The position numbers and the translations under genes are program-made. The notes below the pieces were generated by a model that saw only the letters and a list, made by a program, of their open reading frames with translations, ran no database searches and was not told the DNA's origin. From an uncultured Acidobacteriota bacterium (GTDB lineage: Bacteria > Acidobacteriota > Blastocatellia > Pyrinomonadales > Pyrinomonadaceae): a DNA stretch of 34,652 nt. The stretch lies in NCBI GenBank assembly GCA_937863115.1, contig CALMEH010000110.1, forward strand, positions 1 to 34,652, in the 5' to 3' direction. This document shows, in pieces, positions 15,055 to 21,747 of this stretch (the first letter of the stretch is position 1; each line of letters begins with the position of its first letter).

Positions 15055-16029
15055 ATGAATAAAATAACTGCTTGTCTTGCTTGTCTTTTACTGTTTTTTG
15101 TTTTCAACTCGAACGCACAAACCAAATGTGATGCGCCGAATAATAAGGCGAATTTGCCGTGCATCAAAACTATTTTGAAACTTGGCAATAACGAATTTGA
15201 AGTCAGAACTTATACAAAACCGATAAAAAATCGCGTGATTGACCGCACGTTTGCAGTTGTGCATCACAACGAGCAGAAAGGTTTGCAAGCCGCGAAAAAA
15301 GTTATTGCCGCAGACGGCGGACGTTTGATCGAAGTCGTTTCGTTGGACGCGGACGGCAAACCGCGCCGTTTTCTGCATTTTGATTTTGCCGATAAAACGA
15401 ACGTCTGTTTTGACCCGAATCGAATGTATTCAAAGCCCGGAATTATCAAATTTTTCAAAGGTTATCCGCGCTCGGAAGATAATCAAGCGGATGTTTGTTC
15501 GCCCGTTTCGCCCGAAATGTTTGACAGCGAATCGGACGATTTAATCAAGGAAGTTTCGCGTTTCGGCTCGGAATTATTAAAAATTGTAACCGATAATTTC
15601 AAGCACAGTTTTATCATCGGCGTTCACAATAATGTCGATTTAAAGCTCGACGTTACAACGTGGAACGCGCCCGGCGGCGAGGCGAAAACGGCTGTCGGCG
15701 TGTTTCGCGCCAACACCGAAAAACACGATGCGGTAATTGACGCGGATGATTTTGTTTTGGTTACGAATTTGAATCTTTTCACAAAAGCTCTTGCGCTTGA
15801 CGAACCGATAAACATTGCCCTGCAAGAAGGTTTGCCGTTTCTCCGAAAAAACAAAAACGCCGTTGACGACGGCTCGATGTCAATCTATTTCGGAATGAAT
15901 TATTTTGGCAAAACCAATCGCGCTTACGATTACATCAACATCGAAGCCGAAGGCAAAGACGACACAGAAGACGACGCGAAAGCCAGACAAACCAGATTGA
16001 TTCGGCTGATAAACAAACTAAAAGTCTAA
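15055..16029 (+). CDS. Exported protein of unknown function between xdhA and xdhB
   Basis: The 324-residue protein has a signal peptide: 'MNKITACLACLLLFFVFNSNAQT', cleaved near Ala-Gln. The mature part contains 'FAVVHHNEQKGLQAAKKVI', 'RRFLHFDFADKTNVCFDPNRMY' and 'SFIIGVHNNVD'. The paired His/Asn motifs and the 'DPNRMY' turn remind me of uncharacterised exported proteins of Acidobacteriota and loosely of M14-type or succinylglutamate desuccinylase-like zinc enzymes ('HxxE ... HN'), but I cannot name a family. It runs opposite to the xdh genes. It starts 61 bases from xdhB (divergent) and overlaps the end of xdhA by 12 bases (convergent). A TATAAA at 15043-15048 is only a few bases from the ATG, so its promoter is uncertain. 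Confidence 0.75.
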   Translation: MNKITACLACLLLFFVFNSNAQTKCDAPNNKANLPCIKTILKLGNNEFEVRTYTKPIKNRVIDRTFAVVHHNEQKGLQAAKKVIAADGGRLIEVVSLDADGKPRRFLHFDFADKTNVCFDPNRMYSKPGIIKFFKGYPRSEDNQADVCSPVSPEMFDSESDDLIKEVSRFGSELLKIVTDNFKHSFIIGVHNNVDLKLDVTTWNAPGGEAKTAVGVFRANTEKHDAVIDADDFVLVTNLNLFTKALALDEPINIALQEGLPFLRKNKNAVDDGSMSIYFGMNYFGKTNRAYDYINIEAEGKDDTEDDAKARQTRLIRLINKLKV

Positions 16030-17406
16030 ATCAAACAACTCAACAAAATGAGCCGTAAATAATTGTCTTGCAAGCAATCTTTTATATTCACTCGAACCGC
16101 GCACGTCGGAAATCGGCGAAATTTCGGTTTGGAGAGTTTCACAGGCATCGGCGATTGTTGTTTCGTTGATTTCTTTGCCTTGTAAAAAACGGGAAGTTTT
16201 TCGCAAATAAAGCGGAATCGGGGAAACTCCGCCAATAGAAACGTGGGCGATTTCGATTAACTTATCCGAAGTTTTCAATGAAACTGCCGTGTTGACCGAA
16301 GCAATATCTAAGTAAGTTCGTTTGCAAACTTTTTCAAAATTGAAATGCGTGAAATCTTTTCGGAAACGGATTTTTGAGATGAATTCGTCGTCTGATTTGG
16401 CAAGTTTTTTGTAGCCGAGATAAAAGTCTTTCAGCGAGATTCCGCGTTCGGAATTGAAAATAATTTCCGCGTCCAAAGCCAAAAACCACGCCGTCATATC
16501 ACCAATCGGCGAAGCGTTGACGAAGTTTCCGGCAATCGTCGCCATATTGCGAATCGGTGTTGATGAGATCAGCTTTAAATGTTTGTTAAGATTCGGGAAA
16601 AGTCTTTGAAAAATCTCGGATTCGAGCAAATCCGTAACCACAACGGACGCGCCGATTTCGACAAATTCGTCGGTTTCGGTGATAAATCTCAGTTCGGAAT
16701 TGTCAAAAAGATTTTCCATTGCCGAATGTGTCATTTCTTCCGGCTTTTGCACATACAAATCTGTTCCGCCGGCAGTGAATTTGGGGTTTTGGATTTGGGA
16801 TTGCGGATTTTCGGATTTCAAATTTGAAATTTCAGATAAACGGTCTTTGATGCCCGAAAAATATTCTGGAACGATTTCTTTTTCGATGTTGACCGTTAAA
16901 CGCTCGACATTTCCGATGCCCGATTGCTGACCGCTGACGATGTTTTCGCAAGCACGTTCGATTGATTTGTAACCCGTGCAGCGGCAGATATTTCCGTCAA
17001 TCGCGGAAATTGCCGATTCGACGGTTTTCGGCGCGTCTTCGAGACAAAAATTCGTTAGCGACATCACAAAACCGACCGTGCAAAAACCGCATTGCGTTCC
17101 CGATGCTTCGACCATCGCGTGTTGAACTTGCGTTAATTCGCCGTCTTCCCGATTAATTCCTTCGACGGTTACGATGTGTTTTCCGTTCGCATTGGCAATC
17201 GGCATCAAACACGAAGTTTGTGTGCGATATTTTACTTTTTCGTCCGTTAATTCGCCGACCAAAATCGTGCAAGCACCGCAATCGCCTTCACGACAGCCGA
17301 TTTTTGTGCCTTTCAAATTTTTGTGATACCGCACAAAATCCAAAACCGTCGTGCCTTTCGGCAAATCGGTTTCGATTGTTTGATTGTTCAAAATAAACTT
17401 TGTCAT
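16018..17406 (-). CDS. xdhA: Xanthine dehydrogenase FeS/FAD subunit
   Basis: From ATG 17406 the protein has 462 residues. The N-terminal plant-type ferredoxin domain is 'GCREGDCGACT' plus a following Cys. The [2Fe-2S] helical domain shows 'QCGFCTVGF' and 'CRCTGY'. A CO-dehydrogenase-type FAD domain follows, with 'AGGTDLYV' and 'IAGNFVNASPIGD'. It takes electrons from the molybdenum centre of XdhB and passes them to NAD+. Two earlier in-frame ATGs (17424, 17433) lie inside a repeat arm; 'MTKFILNNQTI' is the standard start. About 20 residues before the FAD motif ('ISNLKSENPQSQIQNPKF') are encoded by a 7-bp repeat (16779-16833). The 3' end overlaps the plus-strand exported gene by 12 bases. Confidence 0.93.
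   Translation of the reverse strand: MTKFILNNQTIETDLPKGTTVLDFVRYHKNLKGTKIGCREGDCGACTILVGELTDEKVKYRTQTSCLMPIANANGKHIVTVEGINREDGELTQVQHAMVEASGTQCGFCTVGFVMSLTNFCLEDAPKTVESAISAIDGNICRCTGYKSIERACENIVSGQQSGIGNVERLTVNIEKEIVPEYFSGIKDRLSEISNLKSENPQSQIQNPKFTAGGTDLYVQKPEEMTHSAMENLFDNSELRFITETDEFVEIGASVVVTDLLESEIFQRLFPNLNKHLKLISSTPIRNMATIAGNFVNASPIGDMTAWFLALDAEIIFNSERGISLKDFYLGYKKLAKSDDEFISKIRFRKDFTHFNFEKVCKRTYLDIASVNTAVSLKTSDKLIEIAHVSIGGVSPIPLYLRKTSRFLQGKEINETTIADACETLQTEISPISDVRGSSEYKRLLARQLFTAHFVELFDLDF
16779..16833. repeat. In-frame heptamer repeat inside xdhA
   Basis: 7-bp units of the TTTGGAT/GGATTTT type (on the plus strand) fill 16785-16820 and run into AAATTTGAAATTTC. On the minus strand they encode 'EISNLKSENPQSQIQNPKF', immediately before the conserved 'AGGTDLY' motif of the FAD domain. 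Confidence 0.85.
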
Positions 17407-17414
17407 TGATATTT

Positions 17415-17480
17415 TGAACCACATAGAAAACATAAATTTCTTTTTCTGATTCTATGTTTTCTATGTTTCTATGTGGTTCA
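17415..17480. repeat. Inverted repeat in the xdhA leader
   Basis: Arm 17415-17434 (TGAACCACATAGAAAACATA) is the reverse complement of 17462-17480 with one base missing. The loop repeats the CTATGTTTT motif. The arm ends 8 bases before the xdhA ATG and occupies its ribosome-binding region; the other arm ends 4 bases from the stop of the DUF606 gene. Confidence 0.88.
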
Positions 17481-17483
17481 TTT

Positions 17484-17942
17484 TCAGAATTTCCTAATTA
17501 AAATCACGCCGCACATAATCAGAACTGCGCCGAAAATGCGCCAGAGATTTAGCGGCTTTTCCGGTGCGCCGAGCCAACCTAAATGATCAATCGTCAATGC
17601 GGTGAGCATCTGTCCGGCGATGGCTAGACTAAATGCCAGCGCAACTCCGATACGCGGCACGGCGGATGCCATTATCAAAACAAAAAATGCGCCCAAGAAA
17701 CCGCCAATCCAAGTAATCGGCGGCGCATTTTTCGATAAAACCAGAGTATTTAAAGGAACGCCCGTCAAAAGCATTAAGACGAAAAGCGCAACTGTTCCGA
17801 CGGCAAACGAAATAAATCCAGCGGAAACCGGACTTTCGACATAACCCGCAAGTTTGCTGTTGACGGTCGCCTGTGTCGCCATCGCTACGCCCGTCAGCAC
17901 AGCGAGAAACATAAAGAAATAATTATTAAAAAAATTCGTCAT
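17484..17942 (-). CDS. DUF606/YdcZ-like DMT family membrane protein
   Basis: The 152-residue integral membrane protein has five hydrophobic segments. It starts 'MTNFFNNYFFMFLAVLTG', then 'MATQATVNSKLAG', 'SFAVGTVALFVLML', 'PPITWIGGFLGAFFV', 'ALAFSLAIAGQMLTALTIDH' and ends 'GVILIRKF'. This is the pattern of the YdcZ/DUF606 half-size relatives of drug/metabolite transporters. The substrate is unknown. It sits between guanine deaminase and xdhA on the same strand, so a role in moving purines or related metabolites is possible but unproven. An open frame upstream of ATG 17942 is repeat-derived ('KTEDRRTKTENQ') and probably not translated. Confidence 0.82.
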   Translation of the reverse strand: MTNFFNNYFFMFLAVLTGVAMATQATVNSKLAGYVESPVSAGFISFAVGTVALFVLMLLTGVPLNTLVLSKNAPPITWIGGFLGAFFVLIMASAVPRIGVALAFSLAIAGQMLTALTIDHLGWLGAPEKPLNLWRIFGAVLIMCGVILIRKF

Positions 17943-17943
17943 T

Positions 17944-18003
17944 TGATTTTCGGTCTTTGTTCTTCGGTCTTCGGTTTTCACAACGACCAAAAACCAAAAA
18001 CCT
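17944..18003. repeat. Imperfect inverted repeat between guaD and DUF606 gene
   Basis: The left arm has TTCGGTC/TTTGTTC-type units (17949-17978), and the right arm has ACCAAAA units (17984-18000). The guanine deaminase stop codon (complement of 18002-18004) lies at the right edge. Pairing is approximate. Confidence 0.7.
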
Positions 18004-18478
18004 AATATTCAATTCTATTCGTTTTATCAGCCCAATTATTGAAAACCGTCAAACCTTCGTCGCGCAGAAAATTGATGGTTTCGATTTTTCTTTCTTCGAT
18101 TGGGCGGTTAATTTCTTCGTAGATAAAATCGTCATCGAATCCGACGTTTGCCGCGTCCGTGCGCGAACAAGCGTAAAACATTTTTGCAGGACGCGCCCAA
18201 TAAATCGCGCCGAGACACATCGGGCAAGGTTCGCAACTCGTGTAAATCGTGCAGTCATCAAGCTGAAAAGAATTCAATTTTTGACAAGCATTTCTGATAG
18301 CGACAATTTCGGCGTGTGCCGTCGGATCGTTGGTTGAAGTTACTTGATTGCAGCCCTCGCCGACGATTTCGCCGTTTTTGACAATAACACAACCGAACGG
18401 TCCGCCTTTGCCGTCGTCAATTCCGTTTTGCGCCAAACTTATTGCATAGCGCATAAAATATTCGTCTAATTCGGTCAT
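18002..18478 (-). CDS. guaD: Guanine deaminase (cytidine deaminase fold)
   Basis: The 158-residue protein closely follows the Bacillus-type guanine deaminase. 'DPTAHAEIVAIR' has zinc ligand His55 and proton-shuttle Glu57. 'SCEPCPMCLGAIYWARP' has zinc ligands Cys85 and Cys88. The specific region 'SRTDAANVGFDDDFIYEEI' and the C-terminal Tyr ('NRIEY') are shared with guanine deaminase and not with tRNA adenosine deaminase. It converts guanine to xanthine, the substrate of XdhAB encoded downstream. Its ATG (18478-18476) overlaps the stop of the upstream cyclase by one base (TAATG), so translation is probably coupled. Confidence 0.9.
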   Translation of the reverse strand: MTELDEYFMRYAISLAQNGIDDGKGGPFGCVIVKNGEIVGEGCNQVTSTNDPTAHAEIVAIRNACQKLNSFQLDDCTIYTSCEPCPMCLGAIYWARPAKMFYACSRTDAANVGFDDDFIYEEINRPIEERKIETINFLRDEGLTVFNNWADKTNRIEY

Positions 18479-19317
18479 TATTCTTTCGGTTTTAGTTTGA
18501 TTTCAAACACTTTATTCCATTTTTTGCCTGTAATAAAAATCCGGTCGTTGGCTTCGTCGTAAGCAATGCCGTTGAGAACATCGGCGTTTGGGTTGTTCAT
18601 TTGTTCTTCCGCAAGTTTTTCCAAATCAATTTTGCCGGTGATTTTTCCCGTCAACGGATCAATCCGCAAAATATAGCCTTCTTCCCAGACATTTGCCCAA
18701 ATTTCACCTTTGATGTATTCGAGTTCGTTTAATTTAACAACGGGCGTTCCTTTTGCGTCGAAAACCGCCAAACTTCTGACCGTTTCAAAGGTTTCGGGAT
18801 TTACAAAGCGAAGAATGTGCGTTTTGTCGGTCATAATCAAATGCGTTCCGTCATGTGTCAAGCCCCAACCTTCGCCGGAATATTTGAATTCTTTGAGCAA
18901 TTTAAAATCATTCAAATCATAAACGAAAGCCGTGCCTTCGTTCCACGTTATTTGGTAGATTTTTCCGTTGAAAATTGTAATTCCTTCGCCAAAATATTGA
19001 GCCGCCAAATCGAATTTCTGTAAAACTTTGCCTGTTTCAATCTCAACTTTGCGAAGCGAAGATGAAAACGTATCACGTCCGCGATAACCGCCTGTGCCTT
19101 CGTAGAAAAAGCCATTATGAACCACCAAACCTTGCGTAAAGGCATTTGAGTCGTGTGAATATTCCTTCACGATTTCAACCGTGTAAAGCGTTATGCCCGT
19201 TTTAGGTTTGGTGTTCGTGTTGTTCGTTGAATTATTTCCCTTGTTTATGCTCGTGTTTGAATCCGAACCGCATCCCAAAGCTGTAATTATAAATACAATT
19301 ATCAAAAATAAACGCAT
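18478..19317 (-). CDS. Glutaminyl-peptide cyclotransferase, plant type, lipoprotein
   Basis: The 279-residue protein starts with a lipoprotein signal: 'MRLFLIIVFIITALGC', acylated Cys16, followed by a Ser/Asn/Thr-rich linker. The rest is the five-bladed beta-propeller glutamine cyclotransferase (PF05096 style): 'AFTQGLVVHNGFFYEGTG', 'YFGEGITIFNGKIYQITW', 'WGLTHDGTHLIMTD', 'LNELEYIKGEIWANVW' and 'LNGIAYDEANDRIFITGK'. The enzyme converts N-terminal Gln of proteins to pyroglutamate, here on the periplasmic side of a membrane. It is the second of two tandem paralogues and overlaps guaD by one base. The linkage to purine enzymes is probably only positional. Confidence 0.88.
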   Translation of the reverse strand: MRLFLIIVFIITALGCGSDSNTSINKGNNSTNNTNTKPKTGITLYTVEIVKEYSHDSNAFTQGLVVHNGFFYEGTGGYRGRDTFSSSLRKVEIETGKVLQKFDLAAQYFGEGITIFNGKIYQITWNEGTAFVYDLNDFKLLKEFKYSGEGWGLTHDGTHLIMTDKTHILRFVNPETFETVRSLAVFDAKGTPVVKLNELEYIKGEIWANVWEEGYILRIDPLTGKITGKIDLEKLAEEQMNNPNADVLNGIAYDEANDRIFITGKKWNKVFEIKLKPKE

Positions 19318-19328
19318 ATAGAATATAG

Positions 19329-19434
19329 TTTTTGGGCTTTGGCTTTTGGTTTTTGGGTTTTGGTTTTTGATAAGTTAATTTCAATCTCAACAAAAACAAA
19401 ATCCGAAGACCAAAGTCCAAAAGCCAAAGCCCTA
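19329..19434. repeat. Heptamer inverted repeat between tandem cyclases
   Basis: GGGCTTTGGCTTTTGG at 19334-19349 is the exact reverse complement of 19417-19432. Both arms continue as 7-bp units (GGTTTTT/GGGTTTT on the left, CCAAAGT/CCAAAAG on the right). The TAG stop of the upstream cyclase (complement of 19432-19434) overlaps the right arm. Confidence 0.9.
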
Positions 19435-20250
19435 GCCTTTTAATTTAACTTTTATCTCAAATAAATTCTTCCAATTTTTGCCTGTAACAAAAACTCTTTT
19501 CGTTGCCGCGTCGTAAGCAATTCCGTTCAAAGTGCTTGTTTTTTTGTTTGCATCATCGGGCGAAATGTCCGTTAAATCTAACCAACCGACAACTTTGCCC
19601 GTGTTCGGATTTATTCGCGCAATGTGATTCGGCTTGCCCAAATTCATCAAAAATCCGTGTTCGTTTTTCGTTCCGGCTTGTTCCGAATGCCAGATATTTG
19701 CCCAAACTTCGCCTTCGATATATTCGAGTTCGTTCAGATGATTTACGGGAAAATCGTTTTCTCTCGTTACCGAAACCGTGCGTTCGACCGCGAAATTTTT
19801 CGGATTTACAAATTTTAAAACATTCGTGCCGTCGCTCACAATCAGATTTTTCCCGTCGTTTGTTAAGCCCCAACCCGAACCTTGATATTTTATTTCTTCG
19901 AGCGAAATAAAACCATCCAAATCATAAACAAAAGCCGTTTTTTCGCGCCACGTCAGTTGATAAATTTTATCATTAAAAATTGTAATTCCTTCGCCGAAAT
20001 ATTTGTCCGATAAACTTTTTTTCTTTAAAACTTTTCCGGTTTCGAGTTCGATTTTCCTGATTTGCGAATCGCCTTCTTTGCCCGTTCCTTCATACAAAAA
20101 ACCTTTGTAAAAAACCAAACCTTGCGTAAAAGCCTTTGCATCGTGCGTGTAAGTTTTGACGATTTCGTAAGTATAAACGGGTAAATCCTGCGCCGAAACG
20201 GACGCGGCGAAAACTGCAAACAAAACAATAATTAAAATGCGGATTCGCAT
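19432..20250 (-). CDS. Glutaminyl-peptide cyclotransferase, plant type, secreted
   Basis: From ATG 20250 the protein has 272 residues with a cleavable signal peptide ('MRIRILIIVLFAVFAASVSAQD') and no lipobox Cys, unlike its downstream paralogue. The propeller motifs are the same: 'AFTQGLVFYKGFLYEGTG', 'YFGEGITIFNDKIYQLTW', 'WGLTNDGKNLIVSD', 'LNELEYIEGEVWANIW' and 'LNGIAYDAATKRVFVTGK'. It carries about 15 extra residues around 'EQAGTKNEHGFLMNLGKPN' compared with the other copy. It forms pyroglutamate on exported proteins. The two copies arose by tandem duplication, and one likely works soluble in the periplasm and the other membrane-tethered. Confidence 0.88.
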   Translation of the reverse strand: MRIRILIIVLFAVFAASVSAQDLPVYTYEIVKTYTHDAKAFTQGLVFYKGFLYEGTGKEGDSQIRKIELETGKVLKKKSLSDKYFGEGITIFNDKIYQLTWREKTAFVYDLDGFISLEEIKYQGSGWGLTNDGKNLIVSDGTNVLKFVNPKNFAVERTVSVTRENDFPVNHLNELEYIEGEVWANIWHSEQAGTKNEHGFLMNLGKPNHIARINPNTGKVVGWLDLTDISPDDANKKTSTLNGIAYDAATKRVFVTGKNWKNLFEIKVKLKG

Positions 20251-20262
20251 AATATTTTTTTT

Positions 20263-20319
20263 ACGCAAAGGCGCAAAGTTTTTTTATTTTTTTGCGTCTT
20301 GGCGACTTTGCGACTTTGC
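20263..20319. repeat. Inverted repeat with octamer units upstream of cyclase
   Basis: ACGCAAAGGCGCAAAGT (20263-20279) faces TTGCGTCTTGGCGACTTTGCGACTTTG (20292-20318). The unit here is 8 bp (GCAAAGTC-like) rather than 7. It fills most of the spacer between the DsbA-like gene stop and the cyclase start. Confidence 0.85.
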
Positions 20320-20334
20320 ATTAAAAAATCTTTC

Positions 20335-21663
20335 CTATTTTTTCAAAACTTTATCAATCGCCGCCCGAAAATATTCGGCATTGTTTCGACGAACTTTTAC
20401 GCCGTTGACGTAAATTGTCGGCGTTCCGTTGATGCCATAAGTTTCGCCGTCCGCCATATCTTTGCGGATTTCGGCAGCGTTTGGCGCGCTTTGCAAGTCT
20501 AACTCAAATTGTGCAAGATTCAAACCCAAATCAGTGGCATATTTCTTCAAAGATTCTTTATCGAGCGCATTTTGATTGCGATACAAAACTTCAGTAAACT
20601 CAAAAAATTTGCCTTGTTTATGTGCTGCATTTGCCGCTGTTGCCGCGAGAAAAGCGTTTTCGTGAATCTGTTCGAGCGGAAAATCACGAACAACAAAACG
20701 CACTTGCTCCGAAGTATATTCTGCCAAAACGCGCTGTAAAACCGGATGTGTTGCGGCGCAAACCGAACATTGAAAATCCGAAAACATCACGACCGTAACC
20801 GGCGCGGTTGCGCTTCCTCTTGATGGATCATCATCAACCGAAATCGGCAAAACAAGCGGCGCAGGTTCTTTCAAAAAAAACTGCACATTGTATTTTGTAA
20901 AGAGTTTGCGGCGAAAATCCGCTTCGAGCGATTCGCGTTCATCGTCGGTAAAATCGCGCAATTTATCGCTGATTTCCCGTGCAATCAAATCGCTTGCGTC
21001 AATTTTTTGCGACTTTGCTTCGGCGACAACGAGCGCGTCGTAAATTTTTTCTTCAAGTGCGAGCTTTACGTCATCAAAAACATCCGCTTTTTGTTCATAA
21101 AGCGCAACGCGGTTTTTCGTTTCAAATGCGGCGGCAGTGATGTTTCTACCATTGACAGTTGCCAAAATATCCGCCGGTTTCAATGCCCTCGCATTTACGT
21201 CTTTAAAAATCAGGGCTTTATACTTTTTCCCCAAACTCATCACGAAAACACTCAAGGCTCTTTGTTCACCGTCACTCCGTAAAAAGGCGATTATTTGTTC
21301 GCGAACTTGCTCCAGAGAACGTCCACCGAGTGCATCGCGGTTTTTGTCATAAACATCTTGAATTTGCTTTTCGGTCGGATTTGCAACCTTTGAAGTAACG
21401 GTTTTGATTAAATCGTCAACAGAAATCTTCCGCACCTTGGCTTCAGTTTCGAGCAAGATTTCGGCAAGTTGATTATTAAAAAGCACTCGCCGCGCATCGA
21501 GAGAATTTTTGGCAAGTTTCAAATACGATTCGCGCAGATCGGCAGGCAAATCCGCCGCCGTATAATTTTGACCGTTTGCTTTTGCCAAAATCTGCGTCAC
21601 CGTTTGCGCTGAAACTGAAACCGCGAAAATGAATGTAAATAAACAAGTTGCAATAAATTTCAT
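20335..21663 (-). CDS. DsbA-family thioredoxin fused to two SurA-like domains
   Basis: The 442-residue protein has a signal peptide (residues 1-20, 'SVSAQT'). Two similar helical segments follow, each opening with an 'ANGQNYTAADL' or 'VNGRNITAAAFE' motif (residues ~29-155 and ~166-260), which resemble SurA N-terminal chaperone domains. The C-terminal ~160 residues form a DsbA-like thioredoxin domain: 'SDFQCSVCAATHP' with Cys299-x2-Cys302 and cis-Pro in 'GTPTIYVNG'. It is expected to act on thiols or disulfides of proteins in the periplasm, with the helical part holding unfolded clients. No peptidyl-prolyl isomerase (parvulin) domain is visible. It lies between the BtuF-like and cyclase genes, separated from both by inverted repeats. 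Confidence 0.85.
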   Translation of the reverse strand: MKFIATCLFTFIFAVSVSAQTVTQILAKANGQNYTAADLPADLRESYLKLAKNSLDARRVLFNNQLAEILLETEAKVRKISVDDLIKTVTSKVANPTEKQIQDVYDKNRDALGGRSLEQVREQIIAFLRSDGEQRALSVFVMSLGKKYKALIFKDVNARALKPADILATVNGRNITAAAFETKNRVALYEQKADVFDDVKLALEEKIYDALVVAEAKSQKIDASDLIAREISDKLRDFTDDERESLEADFRRKLFTKYNVQFFLKEPAPLVLPISVDDDPSRGSATAPVTVVMFSDFQCSVCAATHPVLQRVLAEYTSEQVRFVVRDFPLEQIHENAFLAATAANAAHKQGKFFEFTEVLYRNQNALDKESLKKYATDLGLNLAQFELDLQSAPNAAEIRKDMADGETYGINGTPTIYVNGVKVRRNNAEYFRAAIDKVLKK

Positions 21664-21672
21664 ATTTTTTTA

Positions 21673-21737
21673 TCCACAGATGAAAACGGATTTTTTTCAA
21701 TCTTTCTTATCTGTGCGTATCCGTTTTCATCTGTGGA
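21673..21737. repeat. Perfect 19-bp inverted repeat between btuF-like and dsbA-like genes
   Basis: TCCACAGATGAAAACGGAT (21673-21691) is exactly repeated in inverse at 21719-21737, with a 27-base loop. The loop contains a further partial copy (CTTATCTGTGCGTATCCG). The motif resembles the 'CCACAGATG..CACGGAT' dispersed repeats that I recall from many bacterial genomes. Confidence 0.93.
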
Positions 21738-21747
21738 CAATTTTTCT

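Noticed and set aside
14994-15188. 65-codon N-terminal extension of xdhB
   Set aside because: Overlaps the divergent exported gene, is not conserved-looking, and the 777-residue form from ATG 14993 has the normal family length.
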